Assembly (NCBI RefSeq): GCF_001657475.1 | Contig: NZ_LXEY01000009.1 | Location: forward strand, 1-64,000 | Source of the DNA: Enteractinococcus helveticum | GTDB taxonomy: Bacteria > Actinomycetota > Actinomycetes > Actinomycetales > Micrococcaceae | Length of the DNA stretch: 64,000 nt | Direction: 5' to 3' | In this document: positions 53,500 through 62,843 of the stretch, piece after piece | Layout: every line of letters begins with the position of its first letter | Numbering within the stretch: position 1 is the stretch's first letter | Position numbers and translations under genes: made by a program | The notes under the pieces: generated by a model | The model's database searches: none | The model's input: the letters and a program-made list of their open reading frames with translations, nothing else | Told to the model about the DNA's origin: nothing

Positions 53500-54690
53500 A
53501 TGCAAACCAACCTTGAATCCAAACTGTATGCGGCAGATTTTTGGGGCTATGAACAACAGCTCACCGATGCTGAACGAACAGTTCTGCAACGCCTGCGCAG
53601 GTTTTTGGAAGAAGAAGCCGCCCCGGTGATCAATGATTACTGGGAGCGTGGGGAAACGCCGCTACATCTCCGCGAGGGTCTCGCCGGGCTTGACCTTGTC
53701 GACCCTGCAGAATTGCGCGCTGCCGGGGAGTCCCCGAGGGGCCTCTTCGTAGGGTTCCGCAACTATGAGCTGTCTCGAACCGATAGTTCACTGGGCATTT
53801 TATTCGGCGGTCAGGCGGGCATGTTCCGCACCGTTGTCTGCGATGGTGGCAGCTCTGAGCAGGTCGAGCAGTGGGATGAAGCCATCAAGGATTTCTCGAT
53901 GACCGGCTGCTTTGCACTGACGGAACCAGATCACGGGTCCGACGTCGCACGTGGTTTGGAAACCACAGCACGCTTTGAGAATGGCACCTGGATGCTCAAC
54001 GGTGCCAAGCGCTGGATCGGCAACGCAGCGCTGTCCGAGTACATGGCCGTGGTCGCAAAGGACGTGGCAGACGGGCAAGCCAAAATCTTCTTGGCAAGAA
54101 CCGATGATCCAGGAGTACGTCTGACAAAAATTGCGGGCAAGACTTCGGTTCGGATGGTCAACAACTCCAACATCGAACTGACTGACGTTCCGGTTCCTGA
54201 CGCCTACCGTCTGAAGCGTGTGAATTCCTTTGACGATATTAACCGTATTTTCCGCACCCTGCGCCCTGACGTCGTCTGGAATGCTGCCGGCCTGCAAGCT
54301 GGCGTGTACGAGGCCGCGTTGGCATATGCGAAGCAGCGAGAGCAGTTCGGCAAACCAATCGCCAGCTTCCAACTCATCCAAGAAAAACTGACTCGCATGC
54401 TTGGCAACGCCGCAGCCTCCCTGAGTGTTGCGGTACGCATCACTGAGCTCCAAGAGCGGGGCGAGTGCCGGGATGAGGACGCTGCGCTGGCGAAAATGTG
54501 GGTCTGTGACAGGATGCGGGAAACCGTCGCCCTCGGCCGTGAAATTGGCGGCGGCAACGGTATTGTCCTGGACTACAACTTGGCGCGGTTTTTCGCCGAC
54601 GCCGAGTCACTGTATACTTTTGAAGGCACCCGTGAGGTCAACGCCCTGATCGTCGGCCGCGCGATCACCGGGATCTCTGCTTTCGTCTAA
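53500..54690 (+). CDS. Acyl-CoA dehydrogenase, glutaryl-CoA-dehydrogenase-like
   Basis: 396 residues from the ATG at 53500 (GAGG 8 bp upstream; a GTG at 53488 overlapping the previous stop is also possible). FAD/acyl-binding motifs FALTEPDHGSD and KRWIGNAALSEYM; the C-terminal YTFEGTREVNALIVGRAITG is the glutaryl-CoA dehydrogenase pattern with the catalytic Glu in FEGT. It would oxidise an acyl-CoA to an enoyl-CoA for MaoC. The arginine that binds the glutaryl carboxylate cannot be judged by eye. Confidence 0.88.
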   Translation: MQTNLESKLYAADFWGYEQQLTDAERTVLQRLRRFLEEEAAPVINDYWERGETPLHLREGLAGLDLVDPAELRAAGESPRGLFVGFRNYELSRTDSSLGILFGGQAGMFRTVVCDGGSSEQVEQWDEAIKDFSMTGCFALTEPDHGSDVARGLETTARFENGTWMLNGAKRWIGNAALSEYMAVVAKDVADGQAKIFLARTDDPGVRLTKIAGKTSVRMVNNSNIELTDVPVPDAYRLKRVNSFDDINRIFRTLRPDVVWNAAGLQAGVYEAALAYAKQREQFGKPIASFQLIQEKLTRMLGNAAASLSVAVRITELQERGECRDEDAALAKMWVCDRMRETVALGREIGGGNGIVLDYNLARFFADAESLYTFEGTREVNALIVGRAITGISAFV

Positions 54691-54718
54691 TACCCCTTGG
54701 CTCGTCATCAGCATTCAA

Positions 54719-54760
54719 CACTTTGGCGGCCACCCACGGTTGTGAGTCGCCGCCAAAGTG
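54719..54760. terminator. Bidirectional terminator between convergent genes
   Basis: CACTTTGGCGGC (54719-54730) pairs with GCCGCCAAAGTG (54749-54760) around an 18-base loop, in the 78-bp gap between the acyl-CoA dehydrogenase and the ThDP-enzyme genes. Confidence 0.75.
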
Positions 54761-54768
54761 CTGATCGG

Positions 54769-56466
54769 TTATTCATTTTCAGTAAAACTGTGGGCCAGAA
54801 CCCACGACGGGAATGACGTAATTTTGGCATCGATGACCAACGGACGATCTCGTGGACCATCGACCCAGTTCCGTACTGCATCCAAATCGGAAGCTTGACG
54901 CACTGTGATGGCCTCGCAGCCATAGCCTCGTGCGACGGCAGCGATATCGGTTTCTGGGAAAACCACTGTATCCAGGTTGCTGGTTTCATGGATGAAGTGA
55001 TGGACTTCGGCACTATAGGCGTCGTCGTTATATACCACCACGACCAGCGGGATCTTATGGCGGACAGCCGTATCGAGTTCGACATGTGACATCATGAAGC
55101 CGCCGTCCCCGACGCCGGCGATCGCGATACGATCAGGCAGTGCAAATGCTGCGCCGATCACTGTGGAGAGTGCCAACCCGATGGATTGGAAACCCAGTGA
55201 CAGGCTGTAGCCGAGGTTGTCGGGCACCCGGAAGTGCATGGCCGGGTAGGCGTTGAAGTTCCCGCCGTCAGGGGCTACCACGCGTTCCATAGGCAGCATC
55301 TCGTCAAGAATATTCGTCAGCGTGCGCGGGTCGATTTTCCCGTGGTGAGATTCGCCGGCAGGTTCTGAATTATCCTCATATACCTGGTCACGCCAGTGGA
55401 GCGATGCGGCAATGCGCTCTTTGACCTCTGTGGTGCGGTACCCGGTTCGTGGGGTGCCGCCGAGGCATTGTTCCAGTTCGTCGCGGATCGCGTGTGCTGT
55501 CAGTGCTGCGTCGCCAAGAATCGTGATGCTTACCGGATAGTGCTTGCCGAATGCGGTGGCATCGTCGTCGATCTGAATAACGGTTTTGTTCTGTAGCAGT
55601 GTGCCGTCACGGGTGGTCCAGCGGTTGAGAGCCGCACCGAAGACGACCAGCAGATCGGCATCGTGTACTAGCTCTGCGGCACCGTCTGTGGCGAACCCAC
55701 CCATGGCGTCCATGTGCCACGGATCCTCGTTGAATAAGCCGCGCCCGACCGCCGATGTGGTCAGCAGTGCTCCAGACAATTCGGCGACCTGGCGCAGCGG
55801 TTCTACCGCTTGTGCACTGCCACGTCCCGCCAGGATCACGGGACGCTGCGCATCGGCAAGCATCTGGGTGACTGAGGCGACTGCATCGGGAGACGCAACC
55901 GCGGGTGCCGGTAGTTGCGGCGGTGCAATGTTGGTCAGAAGTTCTTCCTGATCTTTGGAAAGTTCAGACTCCTGAATATCCAATGGCATCGACAACACAA
56001 CGGGCACTCGGTTCATTTTGGCTCGAGTGATGGCTCGTATGGTGTCGGTGACGGCTCGTGTGGGTGAGTGCAGGCGTTCGGCGATCGCACCCATGCCTTC
56101 AATCACGGTGTCTTGATCGATCCAGAAGTTGGAGCCATACTCGCCACCCGGGGTATCACCCGAGATAACCAGCAGCGGAGTGTGGGCTTTGACAGCTTCG
56201 CCAATGCCGGTGAGGGCATTCGACAGACCGCAGCCTTGATGCACGGTGACCACCGCGAGTTTGCCGGTGGCTCGCGCGTAGGCGTCGGCCATGCACGCCG
56301 CGCCCATTTCGTGGCGGGTCGCGGTGAATTGTGGGTGTTGGCCATCGGGGCCGGTGGCTTCTAAGAGCGCATTGGTTGCCCGGAAATTTCCGGAGCCGAC
56401 GACGCCGAAGACGTGGGCGGCCCCCATTCGGGCGATGGTTTGGCCTACTGCCTGACTGACTTTCAT
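54769..56466 (-). CDS. Thiamine-diphosphate-dependent enzyme (acetolactate synthase/benzoylformate decarboxylase family)
   Basis: 565 residues from the ATG at 56466 (GGAAG upstream). The ThDP-activating Glu is in ATRHEMGAACMADAYARATG near 50, a central domain follows, and the ThDP/Mg motif is GVGDGGFMM...VVYNDDAYS near 435-465. The family decarboxylates 2-oxo acids or forms C-C bonds. It is encoded just downstream of an SBP gene. A benzoylformate-decarboxylase- or aldehyde-lyase-like role in aromatic metabolism is possible; the substrate is not visible. Confidence 0.82.
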   Translation of the reverse strand: MKVSQAVGQTIARMGAAHVFGVVGSGNFRATNALLEATGPDGQHPQFTATRHEMGAACMADAYARATGKLAVVTVHQGCGLSNALTGIGEAVKAHTPLLVISGDTPGGEYGSNFWIDQDTVIEGMGAIAERLHSPTRAVTDTIRAITRAKMNRVPVVLSMPLDIQESELSKDQEELLTNIAPPQLPAPAVASPDAVASVTQMLADAQRPVILAGRGSAQAVEPLRQVAELSGALLTTSAVGRGLFNEDPWHMDAMGGFATDGAAELVHDADLLVVFGAALNRWTTRDGTLLQNKTVIQIDDDATAFGKHYPVSITILGDAALTAHAIRDELEQCLGGTPRTGYRTTEVKERIAASLHWRDQVYEDNSEPAGESHHGKIDPRTLTNILDEMLPMERVVAPDGGNFNAYPAMHFRVPDNLGYSLSLGFQSIGLALSTVIGAAFALPDRIAIAGVGDGGFMMSHVELDTAVRHKIPLVVVVYNDDAYSAEVHHFIHETSNLDTVVFPETDIAAVARGYGCEAITVRQASDLDAVRNWVDGPRDRPLVIDAKITSFPSWVLAHSFTENE

Positions 56467-56512
56467 GACTTCCTTTTTTATATGTGCTTTTCGTGCTGTT
56501 GTGTATGGTGAT

Positions 56513-57544
56513 TTACTGCTCAGGCAGCAGTGCATCGAGATCTGGTTCCTCGGTGAGGTAGCCGTGTTCTTTGGCGGATCGGCCGAGATCCTCAAGACCT
56601 TCGCGGGTGAACTCTGGCTTGAACCGGGGCAGCTGGATACGCTGGAGGATTTCTTCGTCGATTTCGGTGTAGGTCGCTACAATCTCGCGGACCTCGTCTG
56701 GGTTTTCATCAGCAAACTCCAGCGCGCGGTTGATAGCATTGCGGAAGCTTACGACAAGTTCTGGACTTTCTTCAACGGTCTCGGAGCGTGTGAAGTAGCC
56801 ACCGGTATCGAGTTCGGGGTGGGCTTCTGCATAAGGTGAAGAGACGACTTTCAAGCCGGCGTCCTGAGCTTGGGTGAGGTAAGGCTCGGCCAGCAGCGCG
56901 GCTTCGACATTGCCGTTTTCGACTGCCGCTTGTGCTTCACCGAATGCTAGTTCGAGAAATTCGATATCGGCACCATCGCCACCAGCGTTATCGACAGCCA
57001 ATCGGGTGGCGATGTCGCCGATGTTATTCAATTGGTTTGAGGTGGATTGGGTCAGATCAGCGGTGGATTCGACTTCTGAGTCTTCGGCGACGACGATGCC
57101 AATATTATCGGCACCAGGTTCCCCGGTGGTGGTCGTGCCATTGGCAATAAATTCGACGTCAAGCCCCTGATCTCGCGCGATCATCAGTGAGGCAACATTG
57201 AGGAAGGCGAAGTCGTAATCACCTGCGACAACCCCGGGTAGGGACACCGCGCCACCGGTGGTTTCGATGATCTCAACGTCGAGGCCTTCTTCTTCGAAGA
57301 ATCCTTCTTGTACTGCAAGGTGCAGTGGTGCGACGTCGGCGATTGCGATCGCGCCGACGGTGACTTCTTGCAGTTCGCCTTCTGGAGTTGATTCTGCATC
57401 CTGGTTGGCGTTGGAATCACCATTGCACGCTGCCAGTGTCAACGCGAGAACGCTTCCGGTCAAACCCGCTGTGACAGCTCGGACGAGTCCTCTACGCTGG
57501 TGCGAGGAGGAAACGAATTTTGGTGACATAAGATTTTTGGTCAT
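56513..57544 (-). CDS. ABC transporter substrate-binding lipoprotein (NMT1/SsuA-like)
   Basis: 343 residues. Lipoprotein signal with VRAVTAGLTGSVLALTLAAC and an acidic linker, then TVGAIAIADVAPLHLAV, GFFEEEGLDVEIIET and VAGDYDFAFLNVAS, the NMT1/SsuA fold. It is 46 bp upstream of the ThDP-enzyme gene on the same strand, probably the same operon. It is a paralogue of the SBPs at 46176 and 58587. Confidence 0.87.
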   Translation of the reverse strand: MTKNLMSPKFVSSSHQRRGLVRAVTAGLTGSVLALTLAACNGDSNANQDAESTPEGELQEVTVGAIAIADVAPLHLAVQEGFFEEEGLDVEIIETTGGAVSLPGVVAGDYDFAFLNVASLMIARDQGLDVEFIANGTTTTGEPGADNIGIVVAEDSEVESTADLTQSTSNQLNNIGDIATRLAVDNAGGDGADIEFLELAFGEAQAAVENGNVEAALLAEPYLTQAQDAGLKVVSSPYAEAHPELDTGGYFTRSETVEESPELVVSFRNAINRALEFADENPDEVREIVATYTEIDEEILQRIQLPRFKPEFTREGLEDLGRSAKEHGYLTEEPDLDALLPEQ

Positions 57545-57612
57545 GCAATCAATCTATGGCCTACATCACAGCGCGTCTACGAATGAATGTCAATCTATCG
57601 CATAAGCGGTGG

Positions 57613-58500
57613 TTATGTATTGTTGAGGCTTGGATCGCGCAGTGTCTCGATCACGAGATGCACAAACCACGCCGAGGCACTCGACCCGGGAGATTTCGCA
57701 AAATACGCGCGGACTTCTGTCTGGGTTTCTACTTCATCGATTTTCCAAATATCAAGGTTTTCTCGGGCTTGCCAGGTGTTGACGAGGTCTTCTGGAACGA
57801 ACCCGACGAGATCCGTTGAAGCCACGAGGTTGGGAATAGCGGCAAAGGTGTTCACAACGATGGAACCAGGAGGAATCGGCGTGAGATATTTTTCCATGAG
57901 TGTGTGCCCGGTAAAAGTCGTCACAGCGACCCGTGGATGACTCCTGAGGTCTTCCAGACTGGGCCCAGGATTTGCAAATAAGCCACGACGGGTAATGCAC
58001 AGGTAGTCACCGAGATGTAAGACTGCTGATCGAATGTCGTTGTGGAGGTCTGTCGATAAGATGGCCAGGTCGAGCTCTCCGCTTTCGAGCTGATCAGCGA
58101 CACTTTCGGTATTTGGTCCTAGGACCTCGAGTTGCGCCTGTGGAGCCGTTGACCGCATGACTTGGCTCAAGCGTGGGAGGAAGACCTGTTGGCCGATATC
58201 GGTCAGTGCGATTCGAAAGGTTGCGGTTGTGGTGTAAGGATCAAATGCGATCAGGCCCCTCACCGCTGCATCGGCTTGATGAACATGCTCCGAAGTGTCG
58301 CTATACAGCTGCAGGGCAACCCTATTCGGGGTGATGCCGCGACCTTCTTTGACGAACAGGTCATCCTTAATAACCTTGCGCAGCCTATTGATACTTTGTG
58401 AAATAGCCGGCTGACTCATCTGCAGTTTTTCTGCTGCAGCGGTGATCGAGCCTTGCTCGATGACGGCCGCGAGCACGCGTAAGAGATTGAGGTCGAACAT
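57613..58500 (-). CDS. LysR-family regulator (NodD/LinR-like N-terminus)
   Basis: 295 residues from the ATG at 58500, giving MFDLNLLRVLAAVIEQGSIT, the pattern of the NodD/NahR/LinR branch, and LQMSQPAISQSINRLRKVIK as the recognition helix region. It sits between two SBP genes on the same strand and may control the SBP/ThDP operon downstream. The effector is unknown. Confidence 0.88.
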   Translation of the reverse strand: MFDLNLLRVLAAVIEQGSITAAAEKLQMSQPAISQSINRLRKVIKDDLFVKEGRGITPNRVALQLYSDTSEHVHQADAAVRGLIAFDPYTTTATFRIALTDIGQQVFLPRLSQVMRSTAPQAQLEVLGPNTESVADQLESGELDLAILSTDLHNDIRSAVLHLGDYLCITRRGLFANPGPSLEDLRSHPRVAVTTFTGHTLMEKYLTPIPPGSIVVNTFAAIPNLVASTDLVGFVPEDLVNTWQARENLDIWKIDEVETQTEVRAYFAKSPGSSASAWFVHLVIETLRDPSLNNT

Positions 58501-58586
58501 ATAGTCATTCTTGCCTATCCATGACGCGACCACGGTCTTGGCACTGCCTGTGGCGGAGCGGGAGCACCCGCCCCGCACTTCAGCAG

Positions 58587-59570
58587 TTATTCCACAACAA
58601 GTTCGGCCACATCAAGCGGACCGGAGGTAATGCCGTATTGTTCCATGAGGTCAGCCCCGTATTGCAGTGCATCGATGTTCAGCTCGGTGTCGTAATGCGG
58701 CAGCGTGAGATCTTGGGCCACAGCATCGTCGATTTCTGTGTATTGCGGGACAAGCTCCAAATGCAGGTCATGGTTGCCTTGGAGGTCCTCAGACGACTGG
58801 CTCAGCGCTTGTCTGAAAGCAGCAATGACTTCCGGGTTTTGTTCCGCGAATTCTTTGGTCGTGACCCATCCGCCTACCGGCATATCGGCTGTTGGTCCAG
58901 CAAACATATCGTCAATGCGTTTCAAACCGGATTGTTTGGAGATGGTTTGGAACGGCTCGACCTGCCAGATTGCATCGACATTACCGTTGGCTACGGCAGG
59001 GGCCATATCAGGGTTCGGCATCTCCACCAGGTCCACACTGTCTGGACTGAGTCCAAGTTCTTCAAGTTGTGCATACACGGACACGGTGCCGATGTTTTGC
59101 AGATTATTGACCGCAAAGCTCTTGCCTTCAATATCGGCGAACTGATCGATATCAGAGTCTTCTGCAACGAAAATGCCGTGATCGTCCTTAGCGACGTCGT
59201 TCCCTGAGACCAGCACGACCGGAAGTCCTTGCTCAGCAGCCAACAGAATCGAAGTGTAGTTGCTGTACAGAATATCGACGTCGCCTGAGATGAGCGACGG
59301 GATAGCTGCTGCGCCGCCCTCTGTTTGCGTCATTTCAGCATTGATACCTTGTTCTTCCAGATAACCGGATTGATCGGCGTGCACGATGGTAGAGGTATGC
59401 ACCAGTGGAAAATAGCCGATGTTGACTGTTTCCAGTCCTTGCGAATCGGTAGGTGAAACGTCGTCGGCAGCACTGGATGAGCCACACGCTGATAAGACCA
59501 GCGCGCCGATTGTTGCAGCACCGACGAGCAGCGGGCGTTTTTGGGCAGAGTGAGAGTGGGACATGGGCAT
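58587..59570 (-). CDS. ABC transporter substrate-binding lipoprotein (NMT1/SsuA-like)
   Basis: 327 residues. Lipobox VLSACGSS near residue 30, then TVNIGYFPLVHTSTIVHA, GYLEEQGINAEM, SGDVDILYSNYTS and the conserved EPFQTI. It is 43 bp downstream of the P450 gene on the same strand, so the P450, reductase and SBP genes form one leftward unit. Confidence 0.87.
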   Translation of the reverse strand: MPMSHSHSAQKRPLLVGAATIGALVLSACGSSSAADDVSPTDSQGLETVNIGYFPLVHTSTIVHADQSGYLEEQGINAEMTQTEGGAAAIPSLISGDVDILYSNYTSILLAAEQGLPVVLVSGNDVAKDDHGIFVAEDSDIDQFADIEGKSFAVNNLQNIGTVSVYAQLEELGLSPDSVDLVEMPNPDMAPAVANGNVDAIWQVEPFQTISKQSGLKRIDDMFAGPTADMPVGGWVTTKEFAEQNPEVIAAFRQALSQSSEDLQGNHDLHLELVPQYTEIDDAVAQDLTLPHYDTELNIDALQYGADLMEQYGITSGPLDVAELVVE

Positions 59571-59613
59571 GGGAAGGCTCCTTGTAGGCGAAAAGTGATG
59601 AATAGGGTGGGTG

Positions 59614-60903
59614 CTATGCCGGGATGAGGCGAATCGGCAGGGACTTCCAACCGATGAGCGTGTTGTTGATTTTGCGTTCGGGTGGGGCAGTAAATTCGAT
59701 GCGCTCTACCCGCTCAATAATGGCTTCCATGACGCAGGATGCTTCCAAACGAGCGACGTGTTGACCCACGCACTGGTGCACGCCACTGCCAAATGCGACG
59801 TGACCGGAAGGATCACGATCCAAATCGAAGGCATCGGGGTTCTTCCAGCGGCGCGGGTCACGGTTTGCTGCACCCAAGAACATGAGAACTTTTTGGTTCT
59901 TATCCAGGGTCGTGTCACCGATCTGGACTTGCGTCGTCGTGGTTCTAAAGAACGTCTGGACGGGGGACTCAAGACGCAGGGTTTCTTCAAAGACCCGGCG
60001 CACCAGTTGCGGGTTTTCGCGTAGGCGAGCGTATTGGTCTGGGTTGGAAGCCAGATGGTACAGCACCGCAGAAATACCGTACACGGTGGTGTCGACTCCG
60101 GCGGTCAGAAGTGAGCGAACGATGAACGGGGCCTGTTCTTCGGTAATGTGGCGTTGATCTGCGGCGCGCCAAATATCCCCGCCGAAACCGTCGAGTTTGA
60201 GCGCATCGCGGGGGCACTGATTGCCAATCCACTCCAGCACCGGGCCGATGGTGTCCAGTTCGTCGGTGACTAATCGGTTGCGTGGCCCAAAGGCGTTGAA
60301 CGCAAAGTTTCCATAGGGCAGCAGGTTTTCAAGGCCACCCTGTTGTAGCCCGACGGCATCCGGGAAGACACTGAGTGGATAGACTTCAGAGATCTTGCTG
60401 ACCGCGTCGAGTTCAATTCCGCCGTCACCGGTGCTGCGCTGGCCGCCGGTCAACAGTCCGTCGATTAATTCATGGGCGGTTTCGCGCCAGTCCTCGTGGT
60501 ACTGACGCAGTTTCCTGGCGCCCAAGATCTTTTCAAGCACGGCGCGTGGCGCATCGTGCTGCGGGGCATCAGCCTCCAAGAGCAGCGATGGTGCTCGCCA
60601 CGGCTTTTCGGAGTTGAAGTTGGCCAGCCCGACCCCCGCCGCGCTGGAAAAGTGCTGCCAGTTTTCCAAAGTGGAGCGCACGGCATCATAGCGTGCAACA
60701 GCATAGATATCATAGGCGGGAATGTAGACGACGTCGGCACCGGCTTCACGCAGTTGTTCGTGCATTGCATACGGACTGCCCAGAGTCGCTTCATCAAAAG
60801 GGTCCAGATCAATGATTGGGGCATCGACGTGTCGTTCGGTAAGGGTATTAGCTGCCGCTGGCATGCCAGAGAACGGGCAGCGCGTGGTGGAGTTGACAGA
60901 CAT
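59614..60903 (-). CDS. Cytochrome P450, CYP199-like (para-substituted benzoate demethylase type)
   Basis: 429 residues from the ATG at 60903 (AAGGAA upstream). I-helix LLTAGVDTTVYG, K-helix ExxR in FEETLRLE, and heme motif FGSGVHQCVGQHVARLE with the Cys near 378. The C-terminal INNTLIGWKSLPIRL closely resembles the CYP199A ending as I recall it. CYP199A enzymes remove the methyl of 4-methoxybenzoate as formaldehyde. The reductase gene 13 bp upstream supplies electrons. Guaiacol-type GcoA (CYP255) is a less likely alternative. Confidence 0.85.
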   Translation of the reverse strand: MSVNSTTRCPFSGMPAAANTLTERHVDAPIIDLDPFDEATLGSPYAMHEQLREAGADVVYIPAYDIYAVARYDAVRSTLENWQHFSSAAGVGLANFNSEKPWRAPSLLLEADAPQHDAPRAVLEKILGARKLRQYHEDWRETAHELIDGLLTGGQRSTGDGGIELDAVSKISEVYPLSVFPDAVGLQQGGLENLLPYGNFAFNAFGPRNRLVTDELDTIGPVLEWIGNQCPRDALKLDGFGGDIWRAADQRHITEEQAPFIVRSLLTAGVDTTVYGISAVLYHLASNPDQYARLRENPQLVRRVFEETLRLESPVQTFFRTTTTQVQIGDTTLDKNQKVLMFLGAANRDPRRWKNPDAFDLDRDPSGHVAFGSGVHQCVGQHVARLEASCVMEAIIERVERIEFTAPPERKINNTLIGWKSLPIRLIPA

Positions 60904-60916
60904 TGTGAATAATTCC

Positions 60917-61876
60917 TTACAGATCAAGAACCAGACGTTTGGACAGTGCACGGGAAACGCACGGGAACATACAGGTGTTCGCGGCGCGTTCGTCGTCGTC
61001 AAGAATGGCATCGCGGTGATCGATTTCGCCTTCGACCACTTCGACTTCACACGTCCCGCACACGCCTTTGGAACACGACGTGATGACATCAACACCGGCT
61101 TCGGCCAGTACCTGGGTTACCGGTGTGGTTCCCGGAGCGTGGATGACGCGGCCGCTGCGGTCAAGCACAATTTCATAGGGTTCAGAACTGACGGTGGCCT
61201 CGGCCAGGGTGTTCGTGAATCGTTCGGTTCGCAGGAACTGTGGGGGCAGTTCGGGGCATTGTTCGGGCAGTGCCTCAAGCATGGCTTCGGGACCGCACGC
61301 ATACACCATGGTGTCTTCGGGCAGGGTGCCCAGCCACTGCCGGATCGAAGTCCGGCCGTTGTCAACACTGGTGTGCATGGTGACCCGGTGGGGATACTGC
61401 TCTGCAAGATTCCGATAGGCCATCCGGTCAGCGGTTTTCCCCAAATACAGCAGCTGCCATTCCAGGCGAAGTGTTTCGGCCTGCTCGATCATCGGCAGTA
61501 CCGCAGTAATACCGATGCCGCCGGCGATGAAACGGTACTGCGCGGCCGGGGCTAGTCGAAAGTTATTTCGGGGTCCGCCAAAACTCACAACGTCACCAAG
61601 CTGCACTTGGTCGTGGATTTCCCTGGAGCCACCGGTGCCACCGTCGTCTCGTTGGACGGCGATGCGATATTGGTGAGGTGCCCAGCGGTCGCCACACAGT
61701 GAGTATTGGCGGATCTTGCCGCTGGGGAGCACCACATCAATGTGGGCGCCCGGGGCCCAATCTGGCAGTCGAGAGCCATCGGCGCGTTCCAGCACGAACT
61801 CCATCACGCTTGTGGAACGCTCAATGCGATCGACGACCACGAGCTGGTCGGTTCGTGTTGCGGTCTGCAACGTCAT
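60917..61876 (-). CDS. Phthalate-dioxygenase-reductase-type oxidoreductase partner of the P450
   Basis: 319 residues from the ATG at 61876 with GGAGGAAATC directly upstream. Flavin-binding RQYSLCGD near 50, NAD domain FIAGGIGITAVLPM near 115 and YACGPEAML, then a C-terminal plant-type [2Fe-2S] domain with CSKGVCGTCEVEV and CMFPCVS. This is the VanB/PDR layout (flavin, NAD, ferredoxin), normally serving Rieske oxygenases. Here it is the first gene of the P450 operon, so one protein probably replaces the separate ferredoxin and reductase of known CYP199 systems. Confidence 0.9.
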   Translation of the reverse strand: MTLQTATRTDQLVVVDRIERSTSVMEFVLERADGSRLPDWAPGAHIDVVLPSGKIRQYSLCGDRWAPHQYRIAVQRDDGGTGGSREIHDQVQLGDVVSFGGPRNNFRLAPAAQYRFIAGGIGITAVLPMIEQAETLRLEWQLLYLGKTADRMAYRNLAEQYPHRVTMHTSVDNGRTSIRQWLGTLPEDTMVYACGPEAMLEALPEQCPELPPQFLRTERFTNTLAEATVSSEPYEIVLDRSGRVIHAPGTTPVTQVLAEAGVDVITSCSKGVCGTCEVEVVEGEIDHRDAILDDDERAANTCMFPCVSRALSKRLVLDL

Positions 61877-61950
61877 GATTTCCTCCAACGTGCGGCAATG
61901 AATAGGGAATGTGAGTAATTGTGGCATTCGTCACCTACAATGTGGAGAAG

Positions 61951-61970
61951 ATTTTCCAATCATCGGAAAT
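61951..61970. promoter_or_regulatory. Possible IclR operator
   Basis: ATTTTCC and GGAAAT form an imperfect inverted repeat 7 bp apart in the 103-bp gap between the divergent reductase and iclR genes, just upstream of the iclR ribosome site. Confidence 0.35.
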
Positions 61971-61979
61971 GAGGAAGTA

Positions 61980-62843
61980 ATGCCTACGCAGCGTGATGGA
62001 ACACCGGTCTCGGTGCTCGCCCGACAATTGCGGATTCTGGACACATTCGACGCAGGAACGGTGTTTCTGTCCTTGTCGGAAATTGCTGAGCGTAGTGGAC
62101 TGCCTATGACCACAACCCACCGGCTTGTTGCCGAGCTCGTTGAAGAACGCATGTTGGAGCGATTGCCGGATCGTTCGTATCAGCTCGGTTTACGTTTGTG
62201 GGAGCTTGCTGCGCGAACCCCGAGAGCCATGGGGTTGCGAGAAATCGCCGCGCCGATGGTGCAGTTTGTGCAAGGTCAAGTGCGCCAGCACACCCAGCTG
62301 GGCGTTGAGGGCGGTTATGACGTGGTCTACCTTGACCGTGCCTCTGCCCCCAATGCGGTGGTGAATGCAACAATCGTGGGCGGTCGCATTAGTTTGGGCG
62401 CCTCGGCTATCGGACATGTCTTGCTGTCGGATAAGCCCAGAGCATTCCTAGCGAAGATCGTCGAGGCTGGCATCCGGCGATATACCGACAAGACACCCCA
62501 GACTTTGGATGAGCTGGTTGATGTCGTTGATCGGGTGCGAGAGCTGGGATATTCCGTAGCCGACGGCTTTATTCATCCTGCGGCTCGTGGCATGGCCGCG
62601 CCGATTTATGGTCCAGATGGCAGAGTCTTGGCCGGTCTGGGTATGGTCGTGCCATCGGGGGAGCCGGTGAATATGCGCATTGTGGAGCTGCTGCGCAGTG
62701 CTGCGCGCAGGGTAAGTCAGCAGATGAGAGCAGCATATATCGATCCAGATCATCCGCACGCGTTGCCGGGTGCGAAGTTTCGAGTGTTGATTAACTCATC
62801 TAAAAGTTCAATGGAGTACTTCGAGGGAAACGAAGGCGGCTAG
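61980..62843 (+). CDS. IclR-family transcriptional regulator
   Basis: 287 residues from the ATG at 61980 (GAGGAAGTA upstream). The N-terminal winged HTH contains LSEIAERSGLPMTTTHRLV near 45-63; the effector domain has GRISLGASAIGHVLLS and ARGMAAPIYGPDGRVLAGLGM, both IclR hallmarks. It is divergent from the reductase-P450-SBP operon and is its likely regulator, responding to an aromatic acid such as 4-hydroxybenzoate. Confidence 0.9.
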   Translation: MPTQRDGTPVSVLARQLRILDTFDAGTVFLSLSEIAERSGLPMTTTHRLVAELVEERMLERLPDRSYQLGLRLWELAARTPRAMGLREIAAPMVQFVQGQVRQHTQLGVEGGYDVVYLDRASAPNAVVNATIVGGRISLGASAIGHVLLSDKPRAFLAKIVEAGIRRYTDKTPQTLDELVDVVDRVRELGYSVADGFIHPAARGMAAPIYGPDGRVLAGLGMVVPSGEPVNMRIVELLRSAARRVSQQMRAAYIDPDHPHALPGAKFRVLINSSKSSMEYFEGNEGG

